A stretch of 38,875 nucleotides of DNA. It comes from Prochlorococcus sp. AG-388-D03 (GTDB taxonomy: Bacteria; Cyanobacteriota; Cyanobacteriia; PCC-6307; Cyanobiaceae). A model generated the notes under the pieces. The model was not told the origin of the DNA. It was given only the letters and a program-made list of their open reading frames with translations, and ran no database searches. Shown here piece after piece: positions 26,754-36,611 of the stretch; position 1 is the stretch's first letter; every line of letters begins with the position of its first letter. Both the position numbers and the translations under genes were made by a program. The stretch is taken from contig QCGN01000011.1 in NCBI GenBank assembly GCA_003279875.1, forward strand, positions 1-38,875. Direction: 5' to 3'.

Positions 26754-28550
26754 TTATTCATCAATTGTTATTTCAATATCTAATTCTTTTAATTGTGATT
26801 TGGAGACATTTGAAGGTGCATTTGTTAAAAGACATTTTGCTTGTTGATTTTTTGGAAAAGCGATTGTTTCTCTAATTGAATCTACCCCTAAAATAAGCAT
26901 TGTTATACGATCTAGACCAAATGCTATACCCCCATGAGGCGGAGCACCCATTTCTAGAGCTTCAATTAAAAAACCAAATTTTTCTTCAATTTCATAATCT
27001 GTTAATCCAACCGTTTTAAGAACATTTCTTTGCATTTCAGCTTGATGTATACGCAGAGAACCACCTCCCAACTCCAATCCATTTAGTACTAAGTCATAAG
27101 CATGTGCTGTGGAGCTCTCTATTTTTTCTTTTAATTCTTTTGAATCTTCAAGCTTAATATTTTTTGGAGAACAAAAAGGATGATGTAAGGCCTCATATCT
27201 ATTTTCTTCTTCATTTTTCTCAAACATTGGAAAATCTGTAACCCACAAAAAGTTCCACTTATCTTTCTCTATTAGCTTTAAATCTTTTGCAATATATTGC
27301 CTGACTCTATCTAATGATTGATTTACAACTTGTGTATTTCCCGCTCCTAAAAGAATTAAGTCCCCATCTTTTGCTTCTGTTATTTTTGTAATACTAGATA
27401 TATGATCTTGAGTTAAATTATTTTTTATTGCACCAATAGTTTCAAGCTCATTCCCCTTTACTCTGATAAATGCTAATCCACCAGCCCCTGCATCTTGGGC
27501 CACCTGGAAAATATCGCCCCCAGGTTTAATTCTAACGTTACTAATACTTTCATTACCCCCCTTTATAGTTATGGATTTTATAGATCCTCCAGATTGAATT
27601 GCTTTAGTAAAAATATTGAATCCAATATTACCTAAAATTTTTCCTAGATCTTTCAACAACATTTCATATCGTGTATCTGGCCTATCTGTTCCATAATTTT
27701 CCATTGCTGCATGCCAGGTCATCCTAGGAAAAGAATCAATTAATTTAATATTTAAAATATCTTGCCATATTTTTTTTATTAGTTTTTCATTAAAAGATAT
27801 TATTTCTTCTTCACTAACAAAACTCATTTCTATATCTAACTGAGTAAATTCAGGCTGTCTATCTGCTCTTAAGTCTTCATCACGGAAACATTTTGCAATT
27901 TGATAGTACTTATCTAAGCCTCCCACCATTAAGAGTTGTTTAAAGAGTTGTGGTGATTGCGGAAGGGCAAAAAATTCTCCGTTTGATAAACGTGCAGGAA
28001 CAAGAAAATCTCTTGCCCCTTCAGGAGTTGATTTTGTAAGTAACGGCGTCTCTACTTCTGTAAATCCAAAATTATTAAGATATTCTCTAATTACTTGAAT
28101 GATCTTATGCCTTGTTTTTAAATTTTCTAATAATTTCCCTCTTCTTAAATCTAGATATCTGTACTTTAATCTAAGCTCTTCTTTAGTATTTTCATAGTCA
28201 TGTATAGATACAGGAAAAGGTAAATTATTTTTAATTTGATTAAGAATTTGTAAATCTTTAACTTTAAGCTCTAACTCTCCAGTACTTAAATTTTTATTTA
28301 TTGAATCTTTAGGTCTTTCATTAATAATTCCACTGACCATTATTACAGTCTCGTTTCTAAGAGTCTCTGCTTGTTTAAATAGATTTGCTCCATCATCAGG
28401 GTTAATGGTTATTTGTAAAAATCCACTATGATCTCTCAAATCTATAAAAATTACTCCACCATGATCTCTTCTTCGATCAACCCATCCACATAAATTAACT
28501 AATTGTCCAATATCAGAATTATTTAATTCATCGCAAATTTTGTTTCTCAT
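26754..28550 (-). CDS. aspS: Aspartyl-tRNA synthetase
   Basis: Class IIb synthetase that loads aspartate on tRNA-Asp. The 598-residue bacterial form has the N-terminal OB-fold anticodon-binding domain (about 1-110, [21 protein letters not shown]), class II motif 1 region with [23 protein letters not shown], motif 2 [20 protein letters not shown], the bacteria-specific insertion (about 280-420), and motif 3 [13 protein letters not shown]. Whether it is strict or also charges tRNA-Asn for amidation cannot be decided by eye. It lies between gcvT and pyrG on the same strand. Confidence 0.98.
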   Translation of the reverse strand: MRNKICDELNNSDIGQLVNLCGWVDRRRDHGGVIFIDLRDHSGFLQITINPDDGANLFKQAETLRNETVIMVSGIINERPKDSINKNLSTGELELKVKDLQILNQIKNNLPFPVSIHDYENTKEELRLKYRYLDLRRGKLLENLKTRHKIIQVIREYLNNFGFTEVETPLLTKSTPEGARDFLVPARLSNGEFFALPQSPQLFKQLLMVGGLDKYYQIAKCFRDEDLRADRQPEFTQLDIEMSFVSEEEIISFNEKLIKKIWQDILNIKLIDSFPRMTWHAAMENYGTDRPDTRYEMLLKDLGKILGNIGFNIFTKAIQSGGSIKSITIKGGNESISNVRIKPGGDIFQVAQDAGAGGLAFIRVKGNELETIGAIKNNLTQDHISSITKITEAKDGDLILLGAGNTQVVNQSLDRVRQYIAKDLKLIEKDKWNFLWVTDFPMFEKNEEENRYEALHHPFCSPKNIKLEDSKELKEKIESSTAHAYDLVLNGLELGGGSLRIHQAEMQRNVLKTVGLTDYEIEEKFGFLIEALEMGAPPHGGIAFGLDRITMLILGVDSIRETIAFPKNQQAKCLLTNAPSNVSKSQLKELDIEITIDE

Positions 28551-28608
28551 CTAAAAATGATTTAATTATCAATAATAGATAATCATAATTCTTTAAGGGT
28601 AAATTTAG

Positions 28609-29721
28609 TTAAATATTTTTTTTATAAAACGCTCTTTTAGTGATACAACCTTTGAATTTTTTTCCTCTTATTAATATTTGAACTTCATTATTTAAATATG
28701 CATGCGCAGTATTGATATAAGCAAAAGCAATAGCTTTTTGGGTAGTAGGAGACCAACTGCCGCTTGTAATCATTCCAATATTCTCTTCACCTTTAAATAT
28801 TTCGCATCCTTTTCTTCCTATAGCTTTACCTTCTATAGTCAGACCAACTAACTTCTTTGGAATACCTATTTTTGATTGTTCTTCAAGAAAATCTCTTCCA
28901 AAAAATTCATGATTATTTTCTAAATGTACTAGCCAAGATAAACCTGCTTCATATGGAGAGGTTTCTTCATTTATATCTTGGCCATATAGATGCATGCCTG
29001 CTTCAAGTCTTAGAGTATCTCTAGCGCCTAAACCACAAGGCGAAATATTTTTGGAAATTAAGAAATCCCATAAATTAATTGCTGCTTTTTTAGATAAAAG
29101 TATTTCCAAACCGTTTTCTCCTGTATATCCTGTTTTGGAAAAGAAAATTTTTTCTTCTTTTGAAATATGTTTAAAAATTTTATATTCACATCCAAAATAA
29201 GGGATATGGGATATCGAAGATTTAATCCAATCTTCAAATAACTTAAAGGAATCTTTTCCCTGTATTGCTAAGAGCACCTTATCTTTTTTAGCGTTTGATA
29301 TAGAAATTTTATTAGTATTTAAATTATTCTTAATCCAGGAAAAATCAACTTGGTATCTACTTGCGTTTACTATCAAAATAATTTCTGAGGTGTCACCTTT
29401 TTGTTGACCAAGGTCATAAATTATTAGGTCATCTATTATTCCTCCTTTATCATTAAGCATTACCGTATAAAGCCCTTGATTTTTTGAAATGGAGTATAAA
29501 TTAGTAGGAAAAAATTTTTGAATATAATCTTTAGGATTAACTCCTCTAAGAGAAATTACACCCATGTGGGAAATATCAAAGAATCCAGCTGAACTTCTTA
29601 CCGATTCATGTTCATTAATTAATCCTGAAAAGGATATAGGCATTTCCCATCCTGCAAAATTGACTAACTTTGCATTTGACTGAAAATATTTTGAATAAAG
29701 TGGACTTTTAAGCAAATCCAT
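28609..29721 (-). CDS. gcvT: Glycine cleavage system T protein (aminomethyltransferase)
   Basis: T protein of the glycine cleavage complex: it takes the aminomethyl group from H protein to tetrahydrofolate, releasing ammonia and 5,10-methylene-THF. The protein (370 residues) has the family opening, with [20 protein letters not shown] and FDISHMG, the folate-site region and [19 protein letters not shown], then the C-terminal barrel with [10 protein letters not shown]. In photosynthetic cells it helps consume photorespiratory glycine. gcvH and gcvP are not adjacent. Only 49 bases separate it from speB upstream, too short for a glycine riboswitch. Confidence 0.96.
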   Translation of the reverse strand: MDLLKSPLYSKYFQSNAKLVNFAGWEMPISFSGLINEHESVRSSAGFFDISHMGVISLRGVNPKDYIQKFFPTNLYSISKNQGLYTVMLNDKGGIIDDLIIYDLGQQKGDTSEIILIVNASRYQVDFSWIKNNLNTNKISISNAKKDKVLLAIQGKDSFKLFEDWIKSSISHIPYFGCEYKIFKHISKEEKIFFSKTGYTGENGLEILLSKKAAINLWDFLISKNISPCGLGARDTLRLEAGMHLYGQDINEETSPYEAGLSWLVHLENNHEFFGRDFLEEQSKIGIPKKLVGLTIEGKAIGRKGCEIFKGEENIGMITSGSWSPTTQKAIAFAYINTAHAYLNNEVQILIRGKKFKGCITKRAFYKKNI

Positions 29722-29770
29722 GAATTATTTTATTAGTTATTTATTTTTTATACTCTAGTTTAGAAATTTT

Positions 29771-30655
29771 TTATTGCATATTTTCTAATAACATAATTAA
29801 GCTTCTAAGTACTTTTGCAGCAACTACACTACTTACTCCACTTTTATCAATTTCTGGAGATAATTCCACAATATCTGAAGCAACAATTCTAAAGTTTTTT
29901 AAAGTATCAAGAATCACTTCGAAGTCATTCCAAAAAAAGCCTCCTGGTTCTGGAGTCCCTGTACCTGGTAATAAACTTGGATCAAACCAATCTAAATCTA
30001 TTGTTAAATATATTGGAAAATTAGAGTAAGGAAGAAGAGCTTTTTTGAATTCTTTAGCATTTTCTCCTGGTGTGAAATTTACTAATTGATTTTTTTGACG
30101 CATAAATTTAAACTCTTCTTTTGTCCCGCTTCTTATTCCTACTTGTAAAATCTTTTTTTTAGGTAAGACATCTAAGCATCTTTGCATTGCACAAGCATGA
30201 CTATGTTCATTTCCCATATATGAGTTTCTTAAATCTGCATGAGCATCGAGTTGAACTAAAATCAAATCTGGATATTTATTTACTACTGCCTCAATTGCTC
30301 CTCTAGTAATAGAGTGTTCACCCCCAAGCATAATAGGAGTAAGGCTTCTACTCATTAAGTAATTTGTTGCTGATTTAACTGATTCAATGACAGATTTTGA
30401 GTCGTTTTTATTAATCTCTAGTGAACCAAAATCAACATAATTAATATCTTCTAAATCTTTTTCTAATTTTGGACAAAATGTTTCCAAGCATGTACTTACT
30501 TGCCTTATTGCGTTTGGACCAAATCTAGCTCCTGATTTATAAGAGCATGTTCCATCATAATTGACTCCAAATATTCCAATTGAGCAATTATCAGGACTTC
30601 TTTTTGCCCCCATAAACATTGCACTTTCCACATCAAATAAATTTTTATTTATCAT
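29771..30655 (-). CDS. speB: Agmatinase (arginase/ureohydrolase family)
   Basis: Mn-dependent ureohydrolase; context with speE points to agmatine to putrescine plus urea. All binuclear metal ligands are visible: H114 (GGEHS), D137, H139 and D141 (LDAHADLR), D220 and D222 (TIDLDWFDP). PGTGTPEPGG (230-239) is typical of agmatinases. H151 in NEHSHACAM may correspond to the catalytic histidine. The loop DLDWFDP has Trp-Phe where many family members have smaller residues. Length 294 is normal. Its ATG overlaps the speE stop by 11 bases, implying coupled translation. Arginase or another guanidine hydrolase is a weaker possibility. Confidence 0.88.
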   Translation of the reverse strand: MINKNLFDVESAMFMGAKRSPDNCSIGIFGVNYDGTCSYKSGARFGPNAIRQVSTCLETFCPKLEKDLEDINYVDFGSLEINKNDSKSVIESVKSATNYLMSRSLTPIMLGGEHSITRGAIEAVVNKYPDLILVQLDAHADLRNSYMGNEHSHACAMQRCLDVLPKKKILQVGIRSGTKEEFKFMRQKNQLVNFTPGENAKEFKKALLPYSNFPIYLTIDLDWFDPSLLPGTGTPEPGGFFWNDFEVILDTLKNFRIVASDIVELSPEIDKSGVSSVVAAKVLRSLIMLLENMQ

Positions 30656-31508
30656 TTTTAGAATTGAGTTCTTTTAAAATTTTATTTGGCATCATTTTGA
30701 ATGCACCATTTTGAAAATTTATATTCCAAATATCACAACTCTTTTCTATTCTCAGAGCGTCTTTGCAATTTGGCTTTGTTAAATATAGTTCTTCTTTAGA
30801 AGAGAATGTCCAACTCCAAATACCACTTGGATATATAGGCACAAACGAATACATAGTTTCAGAGAATCTAAATATTTTTTTTAGAGTTTTCAAAATATTT
30901 ATGTGAATATTTTTGAAGGATTCAGGTGATTCGCTTTGAGTGGCTAATATCCCTTTTTTTGTAAGTATTCTTTTACATTCTTGATAAAAAGAATCTGAAA
31001 ATAATAAATTTGAAAATTCTGAGGGGTCTGAACAATCTATAAATATGACGTCATAAAAATTATCTCTTGTTTGTTCTACCCATTTAACACCATCAGTAAT
31101 GTTTATCTTTAATCTTTTGTCGTCCCATGCTTCACCTCCAATTTCTTGTAAAAAATTTTTAGATACTCTGATGACTTCCTCATCAATTTCTACCAAATCA
31201 ATTTGCGCTATTTCAGAGTATTTAAGGCATTCTCTTGCAGTACCACCATCACCTCCACCAATAATTAGTACATTAGATTTTTCGTCAATGCTACTTAAAG
31301 CTGGATGAACAAGACATTCATGATAATATTTTTCATCTCTTAATGATGTCATCCAACAACCATTTAGCATTAGAGCTTTACCATAATAATCATTTTCCAC
31401 AACAATAATTTCTTGATATTTTGAGTTTTTTCTAATTAGTACTTTCCCCTTTAGGCCAAATCTTGAGCCTTTGTGATACTCATCTATCCATGTTTTTATC
31501 TTTGTCAT
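30645..31508 (-). CDS. speE: Spermidine synthase (polyamine aminopropyltransferase)
   Basis: Transfers the aminopropyl group from decarboxylated S-adenosylmethionine to putrescine. The 287-residue protein has the N-terminal beta domain with LMLNGCWMTSLRDEKYYHE, the nucleotide loop IIGGGDGGTARE, the acidic LVEIDEEVI that binds the cofactor, DGVKWV, and the active-site loop FIDCSDPSEF in the position of the usual D-SDP motif. It overlaps speB downstream by 11 bases and the mazG stop upstream by 4 bases. The substrate (putrescine versus another diamine) is inferred from the adjacent agmatinase. Confidence 0.93.
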   Translation of the reverse strand: MTKIKTWIDEYHKGSRFGLKGKVLIRKNSKYQEIIVVENDYYGKALMLNGCWMTSLRDEKYYHECLVHPALSSIDEKSNVLIIGGGDGGTARECLKYSEIAQIDLVEIDEEVIRVSKNFLQEIGGEAWDDKRLKINITDGVKWVEQTRDNFYDVIFIDCSDPSEFSNLLFSDSFYQECKRILTKKGILATQSESPESFKNIHINILKTLKKIFRFSETMYSFVPIYPSGIWSWTFSSKEELYLTKPNCKDALRIEKSCDIWNINFQNGAFKMMPNKILKELNSKNDK

Positions 31509-32359
31509 TTGCTTTTAGGAATTTTTTTCATAAGTGTTTTCTTAGCAATTTGCCAAAGCCGTTGAAAATCTTTAGGAGTTTGTTTTTTAATATTATCTCC
31601 TGCATGATGTTCAATAATTGAAAATCTGTTTAAAAATTTTTTATTAGTTTTTTGAAGTGCTGATTCAGGATTTATTTTTAAAAAGTTTGAAAGACTTATT
31701 AGAGTAAAGTAGATATCTCCAAATTCATCTTTTATATCTGACTGTTTTTTGCTTTTAATTGCCTCTTTTAATTCATTTATCTCTTCTTCTAACTTCTCAA
31801 TAATCTGATTGGTATTTTCCCACTTAAAACCGTATTCTTTAACAACGTTTGTTATTCTCTCTGTGCCAACTAATGGCGGTAAATTTTTTATTTTTAAATT
31901 TAAATTGCTACTAATTGATGATGTATTATTAAAGACTTTTTGTTCTGAATTCTTAATATCTTCCCAAATCTGTTGCGATTTTTCTAAAGATACTTTTTCT
32001 TTTTTGTTAAAAATATATGGATGTCTATTAATAATTTTCTTATTTAGATTTTTTATTACATCATTTAGCTCAAATTCTTTTTCTTCGTACCCTATTTCTG
32101 CATGAAGCATTATTTGTAATAAGAGATCTCCTAACTCTTCACAAATGTTATTCGCATTTTTTTCATATATCGCATCGGTAAATTCACTACTTTCTTCATG
32201 TAAAAATGGGATTAACGATATATGTGACTGTATTTTTTGCCATGGGCAGCCCCAAGTTTTATCTTTTAATAATTTAATATTAGATATTAAAATTTTAAAA
32301 CTCTCTAATGTCTCTAAATCTGCCTTGTTTTGATAGTTATATTTATTGTTTGAGGACAT
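31505..32359 (-). CDS. mazG: MazG-type nucleoside triphosphate pyrophosphohydrolase
   Basis: House-cleaning all-alpha NTP pyrophosphatase; the E. coli enzyme hydrolyses NTPs and is linked to (p)ppGpp levels and starvation survival. The protein is 284 residues with two MazG repeats: the first has EESSEFTDAIYEKN and EELGDLLLQIMLHAEI (metal-binding EExxD/ELGD pattern), the second EEEINELKEAIKS and DEFGDIYFTLISL. The N-terminal motif TWGCPWQKIQSHISLIPFL is typical. It is the first gene of the ten-gene minus-strand block and its stop overlaps speE. About 98 A+T-rich bases separate its start from tRNA-Val on the other strand. Cyanophages also carry mazG, but this is the longer two-domain bacterial form. 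Confidence 0.94.
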   Translation of the reverse strand: MSSNNKYNYQNKADLETLESFKILISNIKLLKDKTWGCPWQKIQSHISLIPFLHEESSEFTDAIYEKNANNICEELGDLLLQIMLHAEIGYEEKEFELNDVIKNLNKKIINRHPYIFNKKEKVSLEKSQQIWEDIKNSEQKVFNNTSSISSNLNLKIKNLPPLVGTERITNVVKEYGFKWENTNQIIEKLEEEINELKEAIKSKKQSDIKDEFGDIYFTLISLSNFLKINPESALQKTNKKFLNRFSIIEHHAGDNIKKQTPKDFQRLWQIAKKTLMKKIPKSK

Positions 32360-32457
32360 AGATTAAAGTTTATTAATTCAATTTTGCCTCAATCATGAAA
32401 TATTTAAATACTTAGTACAAATATTTCAACTTCATCTATTAGAATGGATTATTATAA

Positions 32458-32529
<72 letters not shown>

Positions 32530-32545
32530 TTTATTTATTTTTTTA

Positions 32546-32887
32546 ATGACTGAGATCGTCAATCTTTCAATCAGTCAAAGCGCAGCTTCAGAGCTATCTA
32601 GGCAAGCTTCTTTTGGAGGTTCTCCAGGAGAAATGTCTATCGATCTGGTTGAAGATAAGAATTGTTCCGATGGATGGATTCATATTAAATTAAGGCCTGG
32701 AACATCTAATGGATCCCCTATTTCAAGAACAGAGGGAGTAACTTTATACGCAGATGTAAAAAGATTTAATTTATTAAAAGATTTAAAATTAGATTATTAC
32801 GGTGATTTAAGCGGTGGTGGATTTCTTATCTCAACACCAAGAAATGCAAAACGTTGTTCATGCGGTTCTGGCTTTAAACTTTTGTAG
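32546..32887 (+). CDS. A-type iron-sulfur carrier protein (IscA/SufA/ErpA family)
   Basis: Probable A-type carrier that delivers Fe-S clusters to target proteins. The three cluster cysteines fit the family: C40, then C104 and C106 in RCSCGSGF, a CX63CXC spacing as in IscA/SufA. Other family elements are an N-terminal SISQSAASEL helix, a GVTLYADVKRF strand-helix and LSGGGFLISTPRNAK. Length 113 is typical. The sequence around the first cysteine (DKNCSDGWIHI) departs from the common GCSG form, so this may be a cyanobacterial sub-branch. It begins 16 bases after tRNA-Val and precedes valS by 96 bases, so it could be read from the tRNA promoter. Confidence 0.88.
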   Translation: MTEIVNLSISQSAASELSRQASFGGSPGEMSIDLVEDKNCSDGWIHIKLRPGTSNGSPISRTEGVTLYADVKRFNLLKDLKLDYYGDLSGGGFLISTPRNAKRCSCGSGFKLL

Positions 32888-32983
32888 AGTGATTTTCCTT
32901 TTTTTGCAAACTAATATTATTTTCATTAATTGGCTTCCATCAAGATAAAATAAGCAAAAGATTCTTTGAAATAAAATTTGCAA

Positions 32984-35740
32984 ATGACAGAGATGAATGA
33001 TGAATTATCTTTAGAAAATTATTCACCTTCTGAAGTAGAAAAAAAATGGCAAGGCAAATGGGAAAGTTTAAAAGCGTTTACACCTGATCCTGAAGATGAT
33101 GGAGAGCCTTTTTCCATTGTTATTCCGCCGCCAAATGTAACTGGATCTTTGCATATGGGACATGCATTTAATACGGCTTTGATAGATGTTGTTGTACGTT
33201 TTCAGAGGCTTTTAGGTAAGAATGTTTTGTGTTTGCCAGGCACAGATCATGCCTCTATAGCAGTTCAAACCATTCTTGAAAAACAATTAAAAAGTGAGGG
33301 TAAAAAAAGCGAGGATATTGGAAGAGATGAATTTCTTAAAAGAGCATGGACTTGGAAAGAGCAAAGCGGCGGTAGAATAGCATCTCAATTAAAAAGGATA
33401 GGATATTCAGTAGACTGGAGTAGAGAAAGATTTACTCTAGATGAAAAATTAAATGAGGCAGTTGTTGAGGCATTTAATATTCTTTATAAAAAGAATTTAA
33501 TTTATAGAGGCGAATATTTAGTTAACTGGTGTCCTGCATCGCAATCTGCTGTAAGTGATCTTGAAGTTGAAATGCAAGAAGTGGATGGCCATTTATGGTA
33601 TTTTAAATACCCATTACTGTCTAAAAGTGGTAAAAAGTTAGGTAAGTTTTTAGAGGTTGCAACAACTAGACCAGAGACTTTATTGGGTGATACTGCTGTT
33701 GCAGTTAATCCAGAAGATGATAGATATAAAAAATATATTGGCGTCAAAGTAAAAGTACCTTTCGTTGATAGAGAGATACCCGTTATTGCTGATTCACATG
33801 TTGATAAAGAGTTTGGTACGGGATGTGTCAAGGTTACCCCTGCTCACGATCCAAATGATTTTGCCATAGGAAAAAGGCATAATTTAAAACAGATTAATGT
33901 AATGAATAAAAATGGAACTTTAAATATTAATGCTGGTAAATTTCACAATTTAGATAGATATGAGGCTAGAAAGAAAATCATCGAAGAATTGGATAACTTA
34001 GGTCTTTTAACCAAGATTGAAGAGTATAAACATACTGTCCCCTTTTCTGATAGAGGAAAAGTTCCAATTGAACCATTATTGTCAACTCAATGGTTTTTAA
34101 AAATGGATGATATCTCTCAAGGATGCCTAAAGGAAATTGATTTTAAAAAGCCAGAGTTTATTCCCCAACGCTGGGAGAAAGTGTATAAGGATTGGTTAGA
34201 GAATATTAATGATTGGTGTATCAGTAGGCAATTATGGTGGGGTCACCAAATACCTGCATGGTACGTTTTAGATGAATCGCAAGACTCAATAGAACAAAAT
34301 ACTCCATTTGTTGTTGCAAGGAATGAAGAGGACGCTTTAATTCAAGCTAATAAAAATTTTGGTTTAAACATTAAATTGGTTCGTGATAAAGATGTCTTGG
34401 ATACTTGGTTTTCAAGTGGTCTATGGCCTTTCTCAACTCTTGGTTGGCCAAATACAAATGATTCGGATTTTAAAAAATGGTATCCAAATAGTGTTCTAGT
34501 TACTGGTTTTGATATTATTTTCTTCTGGGTGGCAAGAATGACAATGATGGGTAATACTTTCACGAATAATATTCCTTTTAAGGATGTTTATATTCATGGT
34601 TTAGTTCGAGATGAAAATAATAAAAAAATGAGCAAAAGTTCAGGTAATGGTATTGACCCAATTTTATTAATTGATAAATATGGTTCTGATGCTTTGCGAT
34701 TTGCCTTAATTCGAGAAGTTGCTGGCGCTGGTCAGGATATTAGACTTGATTTTGATAGGAAAAAAGATACATCTTCAACTGTTGAAGCTTCAAGAAATTT
34801 TGCGAATAAATTATGGAATGCAACTAAATTTGTATTAATTAATAAAACTTCTAAAGATCATTATTCTTTTAATGAGAGTGATCACAATTCTTTAGAGTTA
34901 TGTGATAGATGGATTTTATCAAAATTGAATCAGGTTAATACCAAGGTATCTACTTTGTTGAAGGAATATAAATTAGGTGAATCTGCAAAATTATTATATG
35001 AATTTTCATGGAATGATTTTTGTGATTGGTATGTAGAATTTGCAAAGCAAAGATTTAATAATAAAGAGACTAAAAATAGACAAATATCTGAAAAAGTTTT
35101 AATAAAAGTGCTTAATGATATTTTGGTGATGATTCATCCATTTATGCCACATATTACTGAAGAACTTTGGCATGTACTCCAACTAAAACCTGAAGAAACA
35201 CTATTAACACTTCAAAAATGGCCAACCCAAGAAAATAAATTTGTTGATATTAAGCTTGATCAATCCTTTCAGAAGCTGTTTGAAATTATTAGATTGATTA
35301 GAAACTTAAGAGTTGAATTAGGACTTAAGCCATCAGAGAAAGTTCCTGTTTATTTGATTTCAGATAATCACTACTTAATTGATTTTTTAAAAAATTTAGT
35401 TGACGATATACAAACTTTAACTAAATCTTCTGAAGTATTTATTTATGAAACTAATGCTGTGGATAAAAAAGAGTTTTCAAAATCTTTTTCTGGAATAATT
35501 GGGGATTTAGAGGTTTATTTACCTTTTCAGGATTATGTAAACATGGATGCATTAAAAGAAAGGTTAACCAAGGATTTACAAAAAGTGAATTCCGAATTAG
35601 AAAATTTAAATAAGAGATTATCTAATAAAAATTTTATTGATAAAGCTCCAAAAGAGATCGTTAACGAATGTAGATTTAAATTAAAAGAGGTTACGGAACA
35701 AATGGCAAGAATTAATACTAAACTTGAATTACTAGATTGA
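32984..35740 (+). CDS. valS: Valyl-tRNA synthetase
   Basis: Class Ia synthetase that charges tRNA-Val and edits mischarged threonine. From the ATG at 32984 it has 918 residues. The ATP site motifs are HMGH (57-60, after PPPNVTGSL) and KMSKS (about 548-552). The CP1 editing domain (about 200-340) carries TTRPETLLGDTAVAV and GTGCVKVTPAHDPNDF. The C-terminus has the anticodon-binding domain and the ValS-specific coiled coil, with heptad-like Leu/Lys/Glu from about residue 850. A TTG two codons earlier (32978) or an ATG three codons later are possible starts. Its TGA is followed after two bases by the ATG of the TVP38-like gene. Confidence 0.98.
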   Translation: MTEMNDELSLENYSPSEVEKKWQGKWESLKAFTPDPEDDGEPFSIVIPPPNVTGSLHMGHAFNTALIDVVVRFQRLLGKNVLCLPGTDHASIAVQTILEKQLKSEGKKSEDIGRDEFLKRAWTWKEQSGGRIASQLKRIGYSVDWSRERFTLDEKLNEAVVEAFNILYKKNLIYRGEYLVNWCPASQSAVSDLEVEMQEVDGHLWYFKYPLLSKSGKKLGKFLEVATTRPETLLGDTAVAVNPEDDRYKKYIGVKVKVPFVDREIPVIADSHVDKEFGTGCVKVTPAHDPNDFAIGKRHNLKQINVMNKNGTLNINAGKFHNLDRYEARKKIIEELDNLGLLTKIEEYKHTVPFSDRGKVPIEPLLSTQWFLKMDDISQGCLKEIDFKKPEFIPQRWEKVYKDWLENINDWCISRQLWWGHQIPAWYVLDESQDSIEQNTPFVVARNEEDALIQANKNFGLNIKLVRDKDVLDTWFSSGLWPFSTLGWPNTNDSDFKKWYPNSVLVTGFDIIFFWVARMTMMGNTFTNNIPFKDVYIHGLVRDENNKKMSKSSGNGIDPILLIDKYGSDALRFALIREVAGAGQDIRLDFDRKKDTSSTVEASRNFANKLWNATKFVLINKTSKDHYSFNESDHNSLELCDRWILSKLNQVNTKVSTLLKEYKLGESAKLLYEFSWNDFCDWYVEFAKQRFNNKETKNRQISEKVLIKVLNDILVMIHPFMPHITEELWHVLQLKPEETLLTLQKWPTQENKFVDIKLDQSFQKLFEIIRLIRNLRVELGLKPSEKVPVYLISDNHYLIDFLKNLVDDIQTLTKSSEVFIYETNAVDKKEFSKSFSGIIGDLEVYLPFQDYVNMDALKERLTKDLQKVNSELENLNKRLSNKNFIDKAPKEIVNECRFKLKEVTEQMARINTKLELLD

Positions 35741-35742
35741 GT

Positions 35743-36354
35743 ATGAATATATTCTTAGAAAATTTTTATAATTGGTCATTTTTTTTTAATACTGGAATTG
35801 GCATCTTTGCGTTCGTTTTTCTTTATATTTTAATTGTTTTATTAATACTTCCAGCTTCTTGGTTATCTTTATTATCAGGTTATTTATATGGCTCATATTT
35901 TGGATCAATTATTGTTTTTATTTCGGCTTCCATAGGAGCTTCAGTTGCTTTTTTTATATCAAAAAGTTTTTTTTCAAAAAAGCTAAAAAAATTCTTTAGT
36001 CGTTATCCAAAGTTAAGTTTTATGGAGCAAGTAGTGAAAAAGGGAGGACTTAAATTAATTTTTTTAGCGAGGTTATCGCCTATATTTCCTTTCAGTATTC
36101 TAAATTATTTTTATGGCCTAAATAATGTTAAATATAAAGATTTTGCCCTTGGTCTGCTGGGAATAATCCCTGGTACTTTTCTTTATTGTTCAGTAGGTAG
36201 TTTGGCCAAAAGTCTTCAGGATTTAAAGTCTGTTCAATCAACAAATAATTTATATATAACTATTATCAGCGTTGTCTCAACTCTTTTAGTTGTATATTTC
36301 TCAGCTAAATATTCTCGAGAATACTTCGATAAATCTGAAGAATTTAATCTTTAA
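35743..36354 (+). CDS. TVP38/TMEM64 (DedA/SNARE-associated) family membrane protein
   Basis: A 203-residue integral membrane protein with about five hydrophobic segments and the VTT/SNARE-associated domain. The glycine-rich LLSGYLYGSYFGSIIVFISASIGASVAFF stretch and the re-entrant-loop motif with FLARLSPIFPFSILNYFYGL (Arg and Pro residues) are characteristic. Family members are implicated in lipid scrambling or export of small ions in other organisms; the role here is unknown. The ATG at 35743 is two bases after the valS stop, so it is probably translated from the valS transcript. Its last 11 bases overlap a possible small convergent ORF. Confidence 0.85.
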   Translation: MNIFLENFYNWSFFFNTGIGIFAFVFLYILIVLLILPASWLSLLSGYLYGSYFGSIIVFISASIGASVAFFISKSFFSKKLKKFFSRYPKLSFMEQVVKKGGLKLIFLARLSPIFPFSILNYFYGLNNVKYKDFALGLLGIIPGTFLYCSVGSLAKSLQDLKSVQSTNNLYITIISVVSTLLVVYFSAKYSREYFDKSEEFNL

Positions 36355-36493
36355 TATTCCAATCTCTTATAGATGCTATTAAGACAAACCACATCAGTCT
36401 CAATTTACCTATTAAGGTTTTGTTAGACTCTAGTTCAACATATTTTGCCTGTCCACAAGGTGTTTTGATGTATTTAAATACTGCTTTTTTCAT
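36344..36493 (-). CDS. Possible 49-residue small protein
   Basis: An ATG (36491-36493) opens a 49-codon frame ending with TAA at 36344-36346. The start is MKKAVFKYIKTPCGQAKYVE, then a basic stretch and a hydrophobic patch (LMWFVLIASI), and the end is RDWNIKD. It fills most of the otherwise empty 257-base gap between the TVP38-like gene and the DNA ligase gene, and overlaps the former by 11 bases. The composition, with Cys, Trp, Gly and Pro, is more protein-like than most random A+T-rich frames. There is no clear ribosome binding site. I know no family for it. The 118 bases between it and the ligase stop show only A+T-rich sequence and no clear hairpin. Confidence 0.42.
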   Translation of the reverse strand: MKKAVFKYIKTPCGQAKYVELESNKTLIGKLRLMWFVLIASIRDWNIKD

Positions 36494-36611
36494 AATTAGT
36501 TTTTAAAAAATTCTTTACTATTATTTTTCTATTTTATAGTTAAGATTTGAATTTTTTATAATTAAAAACCACATTTTTCATTGACTACTCGTTGAATATT
36601 GTTTTATAAAT

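Noticed and set aside
29722-29770. Glycine riboswitch upstream of gcvT
   Set aside because: Only 49 A+T-rich bases separate gcvT from speB, too short for the aptamer, and no conserved core is visible.
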